A stretch of DNA of 64,000 nt from Candidatus Leptofilum gracile (GCA_016713825.1 JADJOJ010000007.1:248001-312000), one strand, 5' to 3'. Shown: positions 8,191 through 19,600, counted from the stretch's first letter. Made by a program: numbers and translations. Notes: generated from the sequence alone by a model not told the origin.

Positions 8191-9536
8191 ACGATTGGCT
8201 TCCCTGGCAGGCGCGGATCGTACTCACCGCTGCTGAGCTGGCGGCGCAGGGTGTCTAGCTGGTTTAGCAACGAGCCGGGCAATGGGGTCACCTGCTGCGA
8301 CTGGCGGGCCATCTTTTCCAGCGCCTCTACCAGGCGCAGGGCGACCACCTCTTCCATGTGGGCGGTGGAGCCTTCGCGCCGGGCTCGCTGCAACCCTTCC
8401 TGGATGGCCTGAATCATCATGATTTCGGCTTCGGCTTTGGCTACTTCAATTTCTTCAACGGCCGTTGCCTCCCCATCAATCAAGGTGAGCAGCATTTGCG
8501 ATTCCCAATGGGATTTCCAATACTCAATATATTGCGCCGTCACGCCATCGGGAAGATCGATGCGGTGGATGGCCACCCCCTGCAAATCTATGCCCAGGCC
8601 ATCCAGTTTTAGGCGCAGCTGCCGCAGCAGCTCGTTGCGGATGGTGCGGTATGGCTCTTCGCCGGGCCGTTCTGGCGACATTATTTCGTCGAGCCGGAAC
8701 CCGGCCAAAATGGCCGCCAGGGTGCCTTTGGCCAGATTGATGGGGGTATCTTCCCAGGTAGAGACGGTGCCTTTATCATCCAAGACGGTTTGGGCGTAGG
8801 CGGCGGTGCGGACGGCCGTTTCATCATACGGGTACGGATTTTCACGGGTGGCAATTTGGCTACCCATTTTAATGCGGTAAACAATGCCCAGCCCCACGCG
8901 CAGCTCCAGGCCATCCCGCGAGAAGGCGGCAAATTCGTCTACCAGGCGCTGCTGCGGCTGCAAATCGAGCACGGCGTGAATGTATTCGTACCGCTCCAGG
9001 CGGTGTTTGCCCGCAGGCAGTATGCGGAGGAAACGGCCGTTCAGCTCTGTCACCATCACATGGCCGGTAGGCACCTGCACCCGCCCTGGGCCACCCACGC
9101 GCAGCAAAACAGAGTCGTGGCGTGCGCTTGCCAAACTGTCTGGGGTCACCTCAGCGGCCGCTGCCGTACTCGCGCCACTCGCCAACAGGCGGCTCAAAAA
9201 TTGCCGGGCATCATCCCGATCGGGCAAGTCGTACAACATTTTTACCAAAATAACGGCCGCATCGTAGGCAAAATAAGCGCCAGCAATGACCGCCACAATA
9301 TGGCGCAGCACCTTCCAATGGAAAAAGCTCAGCAGCGCCGGCACATACGGCAGCGCCGCCAACACGCCCAACTGCCGGGCCTGCAACCAGGCGGTAACCT
9401 GGGCCACATCGACCCGCTCGATGTAATGGGCATACACCCAAAACAGCCCCAACACGCCCAACACAAAGAAGGGGTACCAGGCATTGACCAGCGGGCGACG
9501 GTTCAGGCGAGAATACGGCCGTTGCTGAGCACTCAT
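8187..9536 (-). CDS. SPFH/band 7 domain membrane protein (second of a pair)
   Basis: The 449-residue protein has two or three hydrophobic segments near the N-terminus (about 18-110), then an SPFH/band 7 domain (about 150-370) with the typical start GPGRVQVPTGHVMVTE and later LRLKLDGLGIDLQGVAIHRIDLPDGV. A charged helical C-terminus with VEEIEVAKAEAEIMMIQAIQEGLQRARRE is like the coiled coil by which flotillin and stomatin proteins oligomerise. It overlaps both the upstream SPFH gene and the downstream gene by 4 bases, a tight operon. SPFH proteins form large membrane rings; the client is unknown. Confidence 0.8.
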   Translation of the reverse strand: MSAQQRPYSRLNRRPLVNAWYPFFVLGVLGLFWVYAHYIERVDVAQVTAWLQARQLGVLAALPYVPALLSFFHWKVLRHIVAVIAGAYFAYDAAVILVKMLYDLPDRDDARQFLSRLLASGASTAAAAEVTPDSLASARHDSVLLRVGGPGRVQVPTGHVMVTELNGRFLRILPAGKHRLERYEYIHAVLDLQPQQRLVDEFAAFSRDGLELRVGLGIVYRIKMGSQIATRENPYPYDETAVRTAAYAQTVLDDKGTVSTWEDTPINLAKGTLAAILAGFRLDEIMSPERPGEEPYRTIRNELLRQLRLKLDGLGIDLQGVAIHRIDLPDGVTAQYIEYWKSHWESQMLLTLIDGEATAVEEIEVAKAEAEIMMIQAIQEGLQRARREGSTAHMEEVVALRLVEALEKMARQSQQVTPLPGSLLNQLDTLRRQLSSGEYDPRLPGKPIV

Positions 9537-10825
9537 ACCGCACCCTCTTGCTCTTGTTCACCAGAGCTCAGGCTGGGCGGGTCCACCCGTCGCACTTTTG
9601 ACGGCGTCACCCACGACTGCATCTGCCGCGAAGCATCCCCCACCAGCCCAGCAATAATCTGCTGCGGCACCAGCGCCTGAACCGACCCGGCCGAGACCGC
9701 ATCCTCCAGCGCCTCGATCATGCGCAGCATAATAATTTGGGACAGGTCGGTATCTTCTTCCCGCCGCATCGTTTCAATGCTATGGGTGATGTTTTCGATA
9801 ATTTCAATTTGGGCCCGCGCCCGCGCCTGCTTCATGCGGCGCACCACTTCAGCATTGCCCGTGGCATTTTCTGAGCGAATTTTGCGCTGCCACTCAGTCT
9901 GCCAGGTCAAAAATTGCTGATCGCGCACGCCCGCAGGCAGCGTGAGGCCACCAATGCCCACCGAAAGCACCTCAATGCCTTTGGGTAAAAAGCGGCGCTG
10001 CAACTCTTGGGTGATCGTTTGCTTGATTGCTTCCAGCGGGGAAACCGCATCCCCGGCCCGAATAAGCTCATCCAGGCTGTGTTTGGGGATTTCGTTGGTG
10101 AGCGTTGCGGCGGCGGGCGGCGTCAGCTGCTGCGTCCAGGGGCGGCGCTGGCCATTTTCATCCACCGTCTCGTCGTAGCTCACGTGGAAGATGGCGTCTC
10201 GGTCGAAGGGGTACAGCAGATCGTCATCATCACCGCTGGGGTCTCGCTTAATTTGGAAAGTAACGGTAACCGATGTTTCGATGGGGATGCCATCGCGGGT
10301 TTTGGCTTTAACGGGCTGGCTGCGGCGCTGCGGCCGTAAATCGATGACGCGCCAGATTTTCTCTTTGGTGTACAGCACCACAAAGCCAGGGCCAGCCGGG
10401 CGCACGTAGCTGCTGCCTCGGGTAATGGCCAATACCTGGTAACCACGAATAAAGCCAGCGTTCAAGGTTTTTAGACTGTCGGGCAACTTGTCGATTTGGG
10501 TGGGAACGGCCGTTTTCTTCTTTTTCCCAGCATCATCACCGGCCAAAAACCGGGCCTCCCCCGCTTTAAGATACGCTTGCAGCAGCAGCAAAAACCCAGC
10601 CCACCACCCCTCTTCCCCCCGCAGCGGCGAAACATACTGAGCATAATAAATGAGCACCAACAAAAAGGTGAGAATAGTAATGAGCAGCCAGCTCACGGAG
10701 ACCAAACTTTCGTGGCGCACGCCCTGCGTATCGGCCAAAAAAGCGCCAACAACAAAGAGCAGCAGTAGCACTGCCAGCAGTCCAAAAATCCCCCATTCTT
10801 TGCGTTCTTTTGGTTTGGGCCTCAT
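9533..10825 (-). CDS. SPFH/band 7 domain membrane protein (first of a pair)
   Basis: The 430-residue protein starts MRPKPKERKEWG, has two membrane spans (about 12-66), and an SPFH domain (about 120-330) with GPGFVVLYTKEKIWRVIDLRPQ and FLPKGIEVLSVGIGGLTLP. An alanine/arginine-rich helix with RRMKQARARAQIEIIENI follows. I prefer the start at 10825 over the upstream candidate at 10867 because a -35/-10 pair (10859-10864, 10835-10840) leaves only about nine bases before this ATG. Together with the next gene it forms a co-translated SPFH pair, as does a second pair at 32607-34525. The function of the pair is unknown. Confidence 0.8.
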   Translation of the reverse strand: MRPKPKERKEWGIFGLLAVLLLLFVVGAFLADTQGVRHESLVSVSWLLITILTFLLVLIYYAQYVSPLRGEEGWWAGFLLLLQAYLKAGEARFLAGDDAGKKKKTAVPTQIDKLPDSLKTLNAGFIRGYQVLAITRGSSYVRPAGPGFVVLYTKEKIWRVIDLRPQRRSQPVKAKTRDGIPIETSVTVTFQIKRDPSGDDDDLLYPFDRDAIFHVSYDETVDENGQRRPWTQQLTPPAAATLTNEIPKHSLDELIRAGDAVSPLEAIKQTITQELQRRFLPKGIEVLSVGIGGLTLPAGVRDQQFLTWQTEWQRKIRSENATGNAEVVRRMKQARARAQIEIIENITHSIETMRREEDTDLSQIIMLRMIEALEDAVSAGSVQALVPQQIIAGLVGDASRQMQSWVTPSKVRRVDPPSLSSGEQEQEGAV

Positions 10826-10834
10826 TGTGGCGCA

Positions 10835-10864
10835 ACTATACCATAGGCCCAATTCAAGCGGCAA
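10835..10864 (-). promoter_or_regulatory. Candidate promoter of the SPFH operon (near-leaderless)
   Basis: On the minus strand TTGCCG, an 18-base spacer and TATAGT end nine bases before the ATG at 10825. The transcript would begin almost at the start codon. Confidence 0.4.
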
Positions 10865-10921
10865 CAAACTTTATGTATATTTTGACGCTATGCTGAAGGT
10901 GAGTATAATTCTGGCTTGTCG

Positions 10922-10995
10922 GGGCGATTAGCTCAGCTGGTTAGAGCGCTACGTTGACATCGTAGAGGTCGTTGGTTCGAGTCCAATATCGCCCA
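10922..10995 (+). tRNA. tRNA-Val (GAC anticodon)
   Basis: A full cloverleaf can be folded by eye: acceptor GGGCGAT pairs with ATCGCCC, the D arm is GCTC/GAGC, the anticodon stem CTACG/CGTAG encloses TTGACAT with anticodon GAC, and the T arm GTTGG/CCAAT encloses TTCGAGT. The discriminator is A and CCA is not encoded. It is followed by a strong terminator at 11083-11124. Confidence 0.95.
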
Positions 10996-11082
10996 CTTGG
11001 TGCTTTGGCAAGCACTCAACGGTAAATTACCACTGAAAAGTATTGTTCGAATCTTATTCAGTTTGTAAGGTCCATCGGCAAT

Positions 11083-11124
11083 AGGCTGCTCTTCACTTTT
11101 AACGGTTGGAGCAGCCTTTTTTTT
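11083..11124 (+). terminator. Rho-independent terminator after tRNA-Val
   Basis: Arms AGGCTGCTC and GAGCAGCCT (9 bp) are followed by eight T residues. Confidence 0.85.
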
Positions 11125-11664
11125 GCCCGTTCAGAAGGTTTATCAAGTCACTCCTTCGTAAATGTGGGTCGGATTGGCAAACGGAACCCTCTATCATCCA
11201 GCCCATTTTCTTTTTTGTAGATCACACAGTTTTTTCTCTGGAACTTTTTATGCCTCGGTGAGCAGGGCGGCCTGGCTGCCTGTGCCATGCATAGCTTTTT
11301 ATAATCGTTTCTTCTCGCTTCCCTCCCCTTTCACTTTTTGATTGATTGGTCAATTTGATAACGCCTTAGGAATATGGTCTTAGGACCAGCCGCTCAGGCG
11401 CTGTTTCAGACCTGTGTACTACTGACAGGTGTTCTCCTCCGCTCCTAAACTTAGGCTCAGATGTAAATTTAACGCTTTCTTTATGCAAAAAAGGGCGGGT
11501 AAATTTTCAAAATCGGGGAATGACGTGAACACCTGGCTGGCTCCTCTCTCCTGAATGCAGTTAAGCCTCGCGTTTCTCTGACGTAGCAAAAAGTCAATAA
11601 TTTTGGAGAACGGCCGTGCCATCGCCGACCTCGCTCCAGCTTTACCTCAAAAGAGTAATAGGTT
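11125..11664 (+). other. 540-bp spacer upstream of the giant surface-protein gene
   Basis: No convincing gene is seen. At about 11153-11186 lies a copy, in reverse orientation, of a repeat also found at 35923-35957 (shared words: cttcgtaaatgtgggtcgg). At 11409-11431 the words ACCTG and CAGGT form a loose inverted repeat resembling an interrupted REP core. A weak AGAG/AGG purine stretch precedes the ATG at 11665. The length of the leader suggests regulation, but I recognise no riboswitch. Confidence 0.4.
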
Positions 11665-14600
11665 ATGAAAACAAAAATCAATCGTATTCTCGTTTCCACC
11701 ATCGTTGGTCTGGGTTTGTTTTTGCTTACCTTTAACTTCCTTTCCGTTAAGGAACGGGCGGTAGCGGCGGCAACGGCCGTTTCTGCCCCTGCTGAGTCCA
11801 TTGCCAACCAGGCAGCGCCGCTAGCAGAAGAACCGGCACTGCCCCAGCCGCCGCTCTCGCTGGCAGAAGCGTACCAGCGCGTTTTGGCGGTTGGCGCTTA
11901 CAATTTCAGCGCCCAAAGCGAACAAACCCTGGTGCCTCGACCACTGCCCGAAATGATTGGCCAAAGCGAACAGCGGGTGGATATGCAGATTGATGGCGAA
12001 GTGACGCTGCCCGACTACTCGATGATGAGCGTGAGCATGGACGGCATGGGGCTAGACCCCACGCCCGTGACGATGATTATGGAGAATGGCGAGAGCTACA
12101 TTCTTCAGCAAGGCGAAAAAGTGCTCACCGAAAACATGACCGGCCTGGCCTCACCCAATGGCGACTATTTGAGCTACCTGGCGGCGGCCGAAAATGTGCA
12201 ACCGTGTGAAGCCGACAGTGCACCGTTTGCAACGGCCGTATCCTGCTACACCTACGACATAAACGGCCGTGCCTTCGCCGAACACGTGCGCACCCAAATG
12301 CAGGCCCAGCTAGAAAAAACGCCTGGGGCCAGCTCCCTCGGCCTTCAGGCAGGCGCCTCCCCCGTGCTCCAGCGCATGTCTGGCCAGGGCAAAGTGTGGC
12401 TAGATGCGTACGGCCTGCCCCTGCGCCAAAAAATCGACATGGCCATGCCAGAAATGGACACCTACTACGATGCCGACATCATCATGGTCATCGATTACCA
12501 GTTCGACGCCGCCGTTGTCGCGGCCACCCAATTTGATACGCCCAGCCTGCCTTCGCCCAAAGTGATTCTAGAGGCGGCCAAAAGTATCGCGCCCAATTTT
12601 GCCGTTTTCTTTGTTTTCCTGGCATTGGTAGCCATGCTTTTGCTGCTGTACCGCCGCCGCTGGGTGTACAGCTTCGTGGCAATTTCTATCGTGGCTATCA
12701 TGCTGCTGACGCCCATTTTGCAAATTATCAGCACCAGTTTGTACTTTGCCCACCAGGCGTATGCCGCCGACACGGAAAATCCATTTTTTGACACGTTGGC
12801 TGCCAATACCGGTACCGAAGCAGCCGCCCAACCTTTGGCTGAGGCAGCCGCCACGGATGATTTTGCATCTGTAGCGGCAACGGCGACGTACCAGCCAGAC
12901 ACCTACTGCGGTAAGGGCAGCAATGGCGACCGCGACGGTGACGGCCTGGCCGACGATGCTGAATACTGCCTGGGCACTAACCCCAACGAAGCCGATACCG
13001 ATTTTGACGGCATAAACGATGGCAAAGAAGTGGCTGGGTTCACCTTTAACGAAAAGAGCTGGTACAGCGATCCTTTGAACCCAGATTCCAACATGGACGG
13101 CCGTAATGATGATGCAGAATGGAACACGACGGATGGGGGAACGGCCGCTTCCTGGGACCTGGACGGCGATGGTATACCCAACCTGTGGGACCACGACGAT
13201 GACGGCGACGGCGTAACTGACCGCTTTGACCTGTCACCCGGCTCATTTACGAACTATTTCCTCTCCCCCGATTACGGTTCACAATCCATTACCGATACCT
13301 TTAGCTTCAACATTAGCGGCAGCTACGATGGCTACATCTACGTAGACATGCAGGTGCAGCCAGAAAATCTAGATCATCTGCGCTACGGTTTTTCCCCGCT
13401 AGACTGGGGCTTTGACCACCTGGGCCTCATCAAGGATTTGGACGAATCGAAAGATGATATTCGTCTCATTCCTCTGCTGTCGGTAGAAACAAACGCGGTA
13501 CCTGGCGAGGCCCTCTCCAAAGATTACAACGTCATCACCATGAAAGAGGTGGACGAAAATGGATACCGGGAAATGCTCATCCCGCTCACTTCTGTGGGCA
13601 GCGGGGGCAATTCAGAAGCACTTTCCCTGCACATGGCTTATGGGCCAGAGACGTTGGCCACGCTCAATCAGGCGGGCATTCATTGGCAAAATGCGCACAT
13701 TGTGTGGATGGTTCAAGCCAAAATTGACAGCGAAAACGGCAATGGCGTTACCAGCAAAGACCAACCGGTTCACCTGTACAAAGAAAACGCGATGCGGCTC
13801 ACGGGCTGGACGGTGACCAAAAGCGGCCGTTTCAACAGCGCCGTCCTTGGTACCCCCGATATGCCCGGCGACGACCGCCAGCTCTTCCAGCTGCTTTTTG
13901 GCCTTAGCGCCGCCTACCTGAACAATGGCGCACTGACGCTAACAGAAATTGATGCCCGCTTTAGCGGGGCCAATACGCCCATTGAAGAAAAATGGGGCAT
14001 CACCACCACCGTAGAAATGGATACGCCATCCATGTATTACGGTCATTTTGAAGAAGGCGTTAAAGATTTCAACGCTCGCATCAAATCGTTTCTAGCCGAC
14101 AATTATTCGATGGACCAGACATCGATTGTTATCCTGGCCAGCGAATCTAACATGGGCTTTTTTGGTCAAGACAATTTGGCAGAATTAAACCCATCTGTAA
14201 ACACACTTGGGGTAAATCTAAATCGAATTTACCTTACCAGGCAGCGTTCTTTGGAGCTGCACATGCGCGACGGCTGGGACATTGTCAGCGGCACCGATTA
14301 CGACAAGACGGTGCTTACCCGCATCTACAGCAGCCTCAGCAGCGCCAAGCAAAGCCTGCAAGACCAGTATCCCAATATCACCACGGAGCAGCTTTCGGCG
14401 GTGACTCTGGCTTATTATGTGACGTGGCAAAACGGCCGTAACAGCATCCTCACCACCGATGGCATAACCAGCGATAACCCAGCACCTACAGACCAGGACC
14501 TGTACAAACGTTACTACCAAACCCCGCTCACCAAATACAACGATCCAGCCAACATCAGCACTTTGCCAGGTTACCTGGTGGAAGTCGGCAATCTGGCCCA

Positions 14601-16668
14601 GAAAGGCAGTGGCTTGATTTTTGCCGGTGGCCCGTCCCAAACGCACCAGTACATGCAGTCCAACCTGCAAGAAGCCCGCGACATGGGCTTTACCGCCGCC
14701 TTGTCCAGCTTCATCACTAAGGTTGACCAGGATCTCGTATCTATTTTGGGTGAATTTCAGGAAAGCGAGTTGAGCCTCTACGAGCAAGTCAACGAGATAG
14801 CAGCGACAGTGAGCAACTCGAACTCGTATAAGTACTCAAAAACGGCCGTGTTTGCAGCCATCACTGCTGTTGACACCGTTTACGATATTGTCACCGGCGC
14901 CACTAAATTTTCCAGAGTTGGCGCTGTCATGCTGGCCATTGATATCGGCATCCAGGTTGGCATGTTTTTTGCAGCAGGTGATTTCTCCCCTGCTGCCATT
15001 GCCGCTTTACTGGCTGGCATTCTGCTTTCCATCTTGTTATTCATCATTGCGCTAAATCCAGTCGGTGCCGTCATCGTGGCGCTTGTAGGCGTTATTGATT
15101 TAATATTGTTGCTCCTCGACTTGGAAAAATACCAGATTTCTGGCTATGTCACCAGATTTATTGGGCTCGGCTTATATTCATCAACCGCATTAACCATGCT
15201 CGATACCGAATCAATGAAGTTTGTAAACCGCGAAACCGGCCTGCTAGACCAGGAGTCAGGTTATATTGCGGGCAACCGTTTTCAGGTCACCGATCAGTTT
15301 AAGGCAATCATTGAAGTTGCCCGATCAGACTGGAAGGACAGTTTTGGTTTTGATCGACTAAAACAAGAGGTTGCCCATTGGGGAGGCATCAGCACAAAAT
15401 ATCTGGCCCAAAGCTGGGCCTGCGCCGAATTTGACGTAAAAGGGTGGGACAGCCTGAATTTCGTCAGCCTCCCTTGCCCCTCTGCGTACATGGGCTTTGA
15501 TCCCGACAAATTGCCCACCAAGGAATCGGTTGGTTTCCAAAATTACATGGAAGCAGAAATTCTACTCGATACGCCTGGAGCCAATCTCCCATTGGCTATC
15601 ACTTCTAAAGTCACCGCGCGCACCTACAATCTTGAGGCTGGTGTCGTCCGCTTATTCACCTCTGGCAGCTTCATGTCTTTTAAACCTTTCACGCTTACCT
15701 TACCAGATGATATGGAAGATGAAGACAAAGATGATTGGAAGCCACAAATTATCTACCTGGACGTTTTGCCCGCATCTGTTGAAGAATTTTGGACCTGGAG
15801 CAGTTGGGCTAGCACGCCACGAGGCCGTATCCTCACCAACTACGATCCCGACGGCGACGCCATGACCACCGAAAATGAAATCAAAGCCCGGCTTGGCTCT
15901 ACAGCCTATGCCACCATCTGGGAAAGCTTATGGGAAGTTAGCAATTCGCTTGATTTCCACAATATTGACCAGCTGCTGGCTGCCTGGGAAACAGAAATTG
16001 ATGGCAATACCATCGAAGCGATGCTTGCCGCAGACAACAAATGCCCCACTGGCACCAACTGGCCCAACCTGTGCGATGCCAACACCACCGTGTTCTGGCT
16101 AGACAGCGACAGCGACGACGACGGCTTGTTAGATAAATTTGAGTACGACAACCAGAGCGCCCTGGGCACAGACTGGACCAAATTCGACAGCGACGGCGAC
16201 GGTATGAGCGATGGCTTTGAGTACCAAATCGGCACCGCCATCAACGCCAAAGATACCGACGGAGACGGCCTGACCGATGACCAGGAAGTGTACCATCCCA
16301 CCGCCGACGGCAGCTGGACCGGCGGGTACGTGATTCAACTACCAAAATACGGCGCTGTGGGGCAGAACGGCCGTTTCCTCATCGACGTCCGCGTTTTCTC
16401 CGACCCCCGCAGCAAAGACACCGACGGCGACGGCATGAGCGACGCCGCCGAAAAAGAGAACGGCACCAGCCCCACCGCCTACAACCGCGTGCCCCGCGTC
16501 AGCCTCACCGGCCAACCGTGGGCCGTCAGCCCCACCGGCCAGGGCGCTATCTACGTCGGCCCCAGCGACCGCATTACCCTCACCTCCCGGATCGAAGTCT
16601 ACCCACCGTTCACCGTTTCCGACACCCTGACCTTGAACATCCCGGGCAGCGTGTTTGGGGGCCAATAA
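11665..16668 (+). CDS. Giant cell-surface protein, N-terminal part (thrombospondin type 3-like repeats); frameshifted from the next ORF
   Basis: This 1,667-codon ORF is the first part of what appears to be one giant gene reaching 27595. It begins with a signal anchor (about residues 8-27). A second hydrophobic region at about 307-366 contains two membrane spans around RRRW, and another lies at about 1065-1152. Between them are calcium-binding thrombospondin type 3-like repeats (about 412-522) with DRDGDGLADDAE and DDDGDGVTD. A second block near the C-terminus (about 1392-1605) has DSDGDGMSDGFE and DTDGDGLTDDQE. The last residues before the stop read into a G5 run at 16657-16661; removing one G makes the frame continue seamlessly into the next ORF (VFGANNTPSLNG). 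Likely a calcium-stabilised adhesin or sheath protein of the cell envelope. Confidence 0.8.
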   Translation: MKTKINRILVSTIVGLGLFLLTFNFLSVKERAVAAATAVSAPAESIANQAAPLAEEPALPQPPLSLAEAYQRVLAVGAYNFSAQSEQTLVPRPLPEMIGQSEQRVDMQIDGEVTLPDYSMMSVSMDGMGLDPTPVTMIMENGESYILQQGEKVLTENMTGLASPNGDYLSYLAAAENVQPCEADSAPFATAVSCYTYDINGRAFAEHVRTQMQAQLEKTPGASSLGLQAGASPVLQRMSGQGKVWLDAYGLPLRQKIDMAMPEMDTYYDADIIMVIDYQFDAAVVAATQFDTPSLPSPKVILEAAKSIAPNFAVFFVFLALVAMLLLLYRRRWVYSFVAISIVAIMLLTPILQIISTSLYFAHQAYAADTENPFFDTLAANTGTEAAAQPLAEAAATDDFASVAATATYQPDTYCGKGSNGDRDGDGLADDAEYCLGTNPNEADTDFDGINDGKEVAGFTFNEKSWYSDPLNPDSNMDGRNDDAEWNTTDGGTAASWDLDGDGIPNLWDHDDDGDGVTDRFDLSPGSFTNYFLSPDYGSQSITDTFSFNISGSYDGYIYVDMQVQPENLDHLRYGFSPLDWGFDHLGLIKDLDESKDDIRLIPLLSVETNAVPGEALSKDYNVITMKEVDENGYREMLIPLTSVGSGGNSEALSLHMAYGPETLATLNQAGIHWQNAHIVWMVQAKIDSENGNGVTSKDQPVHLYKENAMRLTGWTVTKSGRFNSAVLGTPDMPGDDRQLFQLLFGLSAAYLNNGALTLTEIDARFSGANTPIEEKWGITTTVEMDTPSMYYGHFEEGVKDFNARIKSFLADNYSMDQTSIVILASESNMGFFGQDNLAELNPSVNTLGVNLNRIYLTRQRSLELHMRDGWDIVSGTDYDKTVLTRIYSSLSSAKQSLQDQYPNITTEQLSAVTLAYYVTWQNGRNSILTTDGITSDNPAPTDQDLYKRYYQTPLTKYNDPANISTLPGYLVEVGNLAQKGSGLIFAGGPSQTHQYMQSNLQEARDMGFTAALSSFITKVDQDLVSILGEFQESELSLYEQVNEIAATVSNSNSYKYSKTAVFAAITAVDTVYDIVTGATKFSRVGAVMLAIDIGIQVGMFFAAGDFSPAAIAALLAGILLSILLFIIALNPVGAVIVALVGVIDLILLLLDLEKYQISGYVTRFIGLGLYSSTALTMLDTESMKFVNRETGLLDQESGYIAGNRFQVTDQFKAIIEVARSDWKDSFGFDRLKQEVAHWGGISTKYLAQSWACAEFDVKGWDSLNFVSLPCPSAYMGFDPDKLPTKESVGFQNYMEAEILLDTPGANLPLAITSKVTARTYNLEAGVVRLFTSGSFMSFKPFTLTLPDDMEDEDKDDWKPQIIYLDVLPASVEEFWTWSSWASTPRGRILTNYDPDGDAMTTENEIKARLGSTAYATIWESLWEVSNSLDFHNIDQLLAAWETEIDGNTIEAMLAADNKCPTGTNWPNLCDANTTVFWLDSDSDDDGLLDKFEYDNQSALGTDWTKFDSDGDGMSDGFEYQIGTAINAKDTDGDGLTDDQEVYHPTADGSWTGGYVIQLPKYGAVGQNGRFLIDVRVFSDPRSKDTDGDGMSDAAEKENGTSPTAYNRVPRVSLTGQPWAVSPTGQGAIYVGPSDRITLTSRIEVYPPFTVSDTLTLNIPGSVFGGQ

Positions 16669-19600
16669 CACCCCCAGCCTCAACGGCTCCCGTACTGTGC
16701 CCAACATTGGTTACACCCAACAACCCCAATGGAGTTTTGCCAACAACGTGTTGCAGCCCTGGGAATACCTGTACGCCAGCACGCCCGGCTGGAGCCCTTA
16801 CGTTAGCAGTTCACGCACCGCCACCGCCACCCTTACCCTGCCGTACAACAACGGCAACGCCACCCAAACGGCCGAAATCCCCATCGTTCTAGACGCCGAC
16901 ACGCCCAATTTTAGTCTGCTCACCCCCGCCCACGGCGAACTCATCGGCGGCGGCGTCTCCCATTACGTCATGGGCGGCTCCTCCAAAGACACCACCACCT
17001 GGGTTGACTACATCAACTTAGACCTGCCCTACATCGGCAGCCAAACTATCACCGAAAGTCGGCGTCTCAGCCCCTGGGCCTACACCTGGGAACTGCCCGC
17101 CGACGGCATCTACAACATCGGTGGCTATGCCGTTGACTTTGTAGACAACGTTTCTTCAGTTGATTCGGCGCGGATTATGATTGACAACACCGCCCCCACC
17201 GTAGACGTCGATCTGCAAGACGGCGCGGTTTACGGCCCACCGCAAGACAGCAGCGTCATCACCATCACCCTCAGCGGCTCCGCCACAGAAAATTACTCTG
17301 GCCTCACCCGCGTGCAAATCAGCACCGACGGCGGCCCCTGGCGCGAAGTGTGGACCAAAGAAAGCGCCACCGCAGAAAACACCACCTACACCGACTTCAG
17401 CACGCCTTTCTACGAGCGAGCTACCGGGGCCACCTGGACGGCCGACTGGACCCTGCCCAACGTGGAAACCGTACAGGGTTACCACAGCCTGCGCGTGCGC
17501 GCCTTCGACGCCGCAGGCAACTGGCCCACCCCCATCGAGCGCACCATCATCATCGACGTACTGCCACCAACCGATGAGCTGGTCAACCGCGCCTACATCA
17601 GCGAATTCCCCCACGTGCCCGCCAACCAACCCCACACCTTCCGCGGCGTGGCCAACGATGTGGGCAACGTGCCGCAGCCATCCCGCCCGGTTGAGCTGGT
17701 TGGCACGCTAGACAGCATCAACGACGCCACCATCTGGCTGGGTCTTTCCAGCATCGACGAAAACAACAGCGGCATCAACGTTGCCTGGATTGGCGACTTT
17801 AATGGCGACCGACGCGGCGATCTGCTGGTGGGCTTGCCGGCCGCAGATGATGGGGCTGGGCGGGTGACGGTGATTTACGGCCGTTCCGGCAATTGGCCCG
17901 TTCCCGACAGCGCCGAAATGCTCGCCGACGCCAGCACTTCATTCATTGGCCAATCCGGCGCAGGCATTGGCCTGCAAGCCACCCCCGCAGGTGACCTCAA
18001 CGGCGACGGCCTGGCCGACCTCATCATCGGCGACGCCACCAACAACGTCGTCTACCTTGTTCTAGGTAGAAACGATTATTACGGCGAAGATTTGCGGCTC
18101 GATGGCGGCATTGGCGTTAACATCCGTCAGCTGCAAGTGCCCGCTGGGCAACAAATTGGCCACAACCTCGCCGCCGCAGGCGACGTCAACGGCGACGGCT
18201 ACGATGACATCCTCATCGGCGTCACCGGCAGCCGCAACGCCGCCTACCTGCTGCTGGGGCAACCCACCCCCATCTGGCAAACCGACCGTATCGACCAGCA
18301 CGCCGCCGCCATCATCTACACAGCGGGCAACGCCACGCTGGGCACCGCAGGCGACCTCAACGGCGACTTCCGCGACGAATTTGCCGTCGGCCTGAACAAC
18401 ACCCTCTACCTCTTTGCGGGCAGCGGCACCTTTGCCCCTAGCACCGGACGCAGCATCTACCCTGCCAGCGACAGTGTAGACACCTTCAGCAGCGCCGACA
18501 GCACGCCCACCATCACCGCCCTGGGTGATGTGGACGGCGACAACAAAGACGACGCCATCTACAGCAATGGCGGCAGCCAGGTTTTGCTGTTTGGCGATGA
18601 AACGCTCTCCGATGGCAATTGGACAAGCCACACCTACAGCTACGGCGCGGGCTTTGTGGCTGCGCCGGGGGATGTGGATGGAGACGGCCGTTCCGACATC
18701 CTCATCGGCAATGGCACCAACGCCTACCTGATCCTGGGCAATGACATTTATGGTGCCCAGGCCACCATCAACGGCGTCGCTGCCGCCGCCTCCGTGCGTT
18801 ATGCCGCCGGGGCCGACCTCAACAGCGACGGCTCGTCCGACCTGCTGCTGGTGCCTACGGCCACCAGCGCCCAGGCCGCGGCCACCGCCGAAACCGGCTT
18901 TGCCGACCTGCCACCCACCTGGGTGCCCCAGCTACCCGAAGCCACCCTGGACACCTTCGTAGGCACCACCACCTGGCCCTCGACCGGAGCCAATGCCTAT
19001 GTCAACGCCGATGGCGTGTGTTACGGGCTAACACCATGTTATTCAACCATCCAGGCCGCCGTCGATAACCACAACAACGCTGCCACCATTTTGGTGCAGC
19101 CCGGCGTCTACGCCCCCTTCATCATCGACGGCGATGTGCGCAACTACAACTACCTCACCGTGCGCGGCCTGAACACCGACGCGGTAATCATCGACGGCAA
19201 CGGCAGCAGCTACGCCATTCGCGTCAACAATGCCGTGGGTGTCAACCTGGAAAACATGACCGTGCGCAACGCTAGCTACGGCGTGCAGCTCGATCGTGCC
19301 GGTATCAACGGCCATGAGACAACCAGCTACCGCACCGAACTGCGCACCATGCTCATCTACGGCACCGGTTCCCACGACATTTACATGTCTCGCGAAAGTA
19401 CCGCGTCTGTTATCAACAGCACCTTGGCGCGCAGCAGCAACCACATCGGCGCGTACGGCGCGGCCGACCCCAACATTGTGGTCGAGTGGAGCGCCATGAC
19501 CAATGTGGAATGGCCAGTTCTACCCGGTGGTGGAGCGGTCACCTTGGGCGAATACATCTATATACTGCGCGGCGGCGGCAACAGCACCTTCGGCCGCTAC

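Noticed and set aside
11125..11664. Riboswitch (cyclic di-GMP or similar) before the giant surface gene
   Set aside because: The conserved core words of known classes could not be found; only general repeats are visible.
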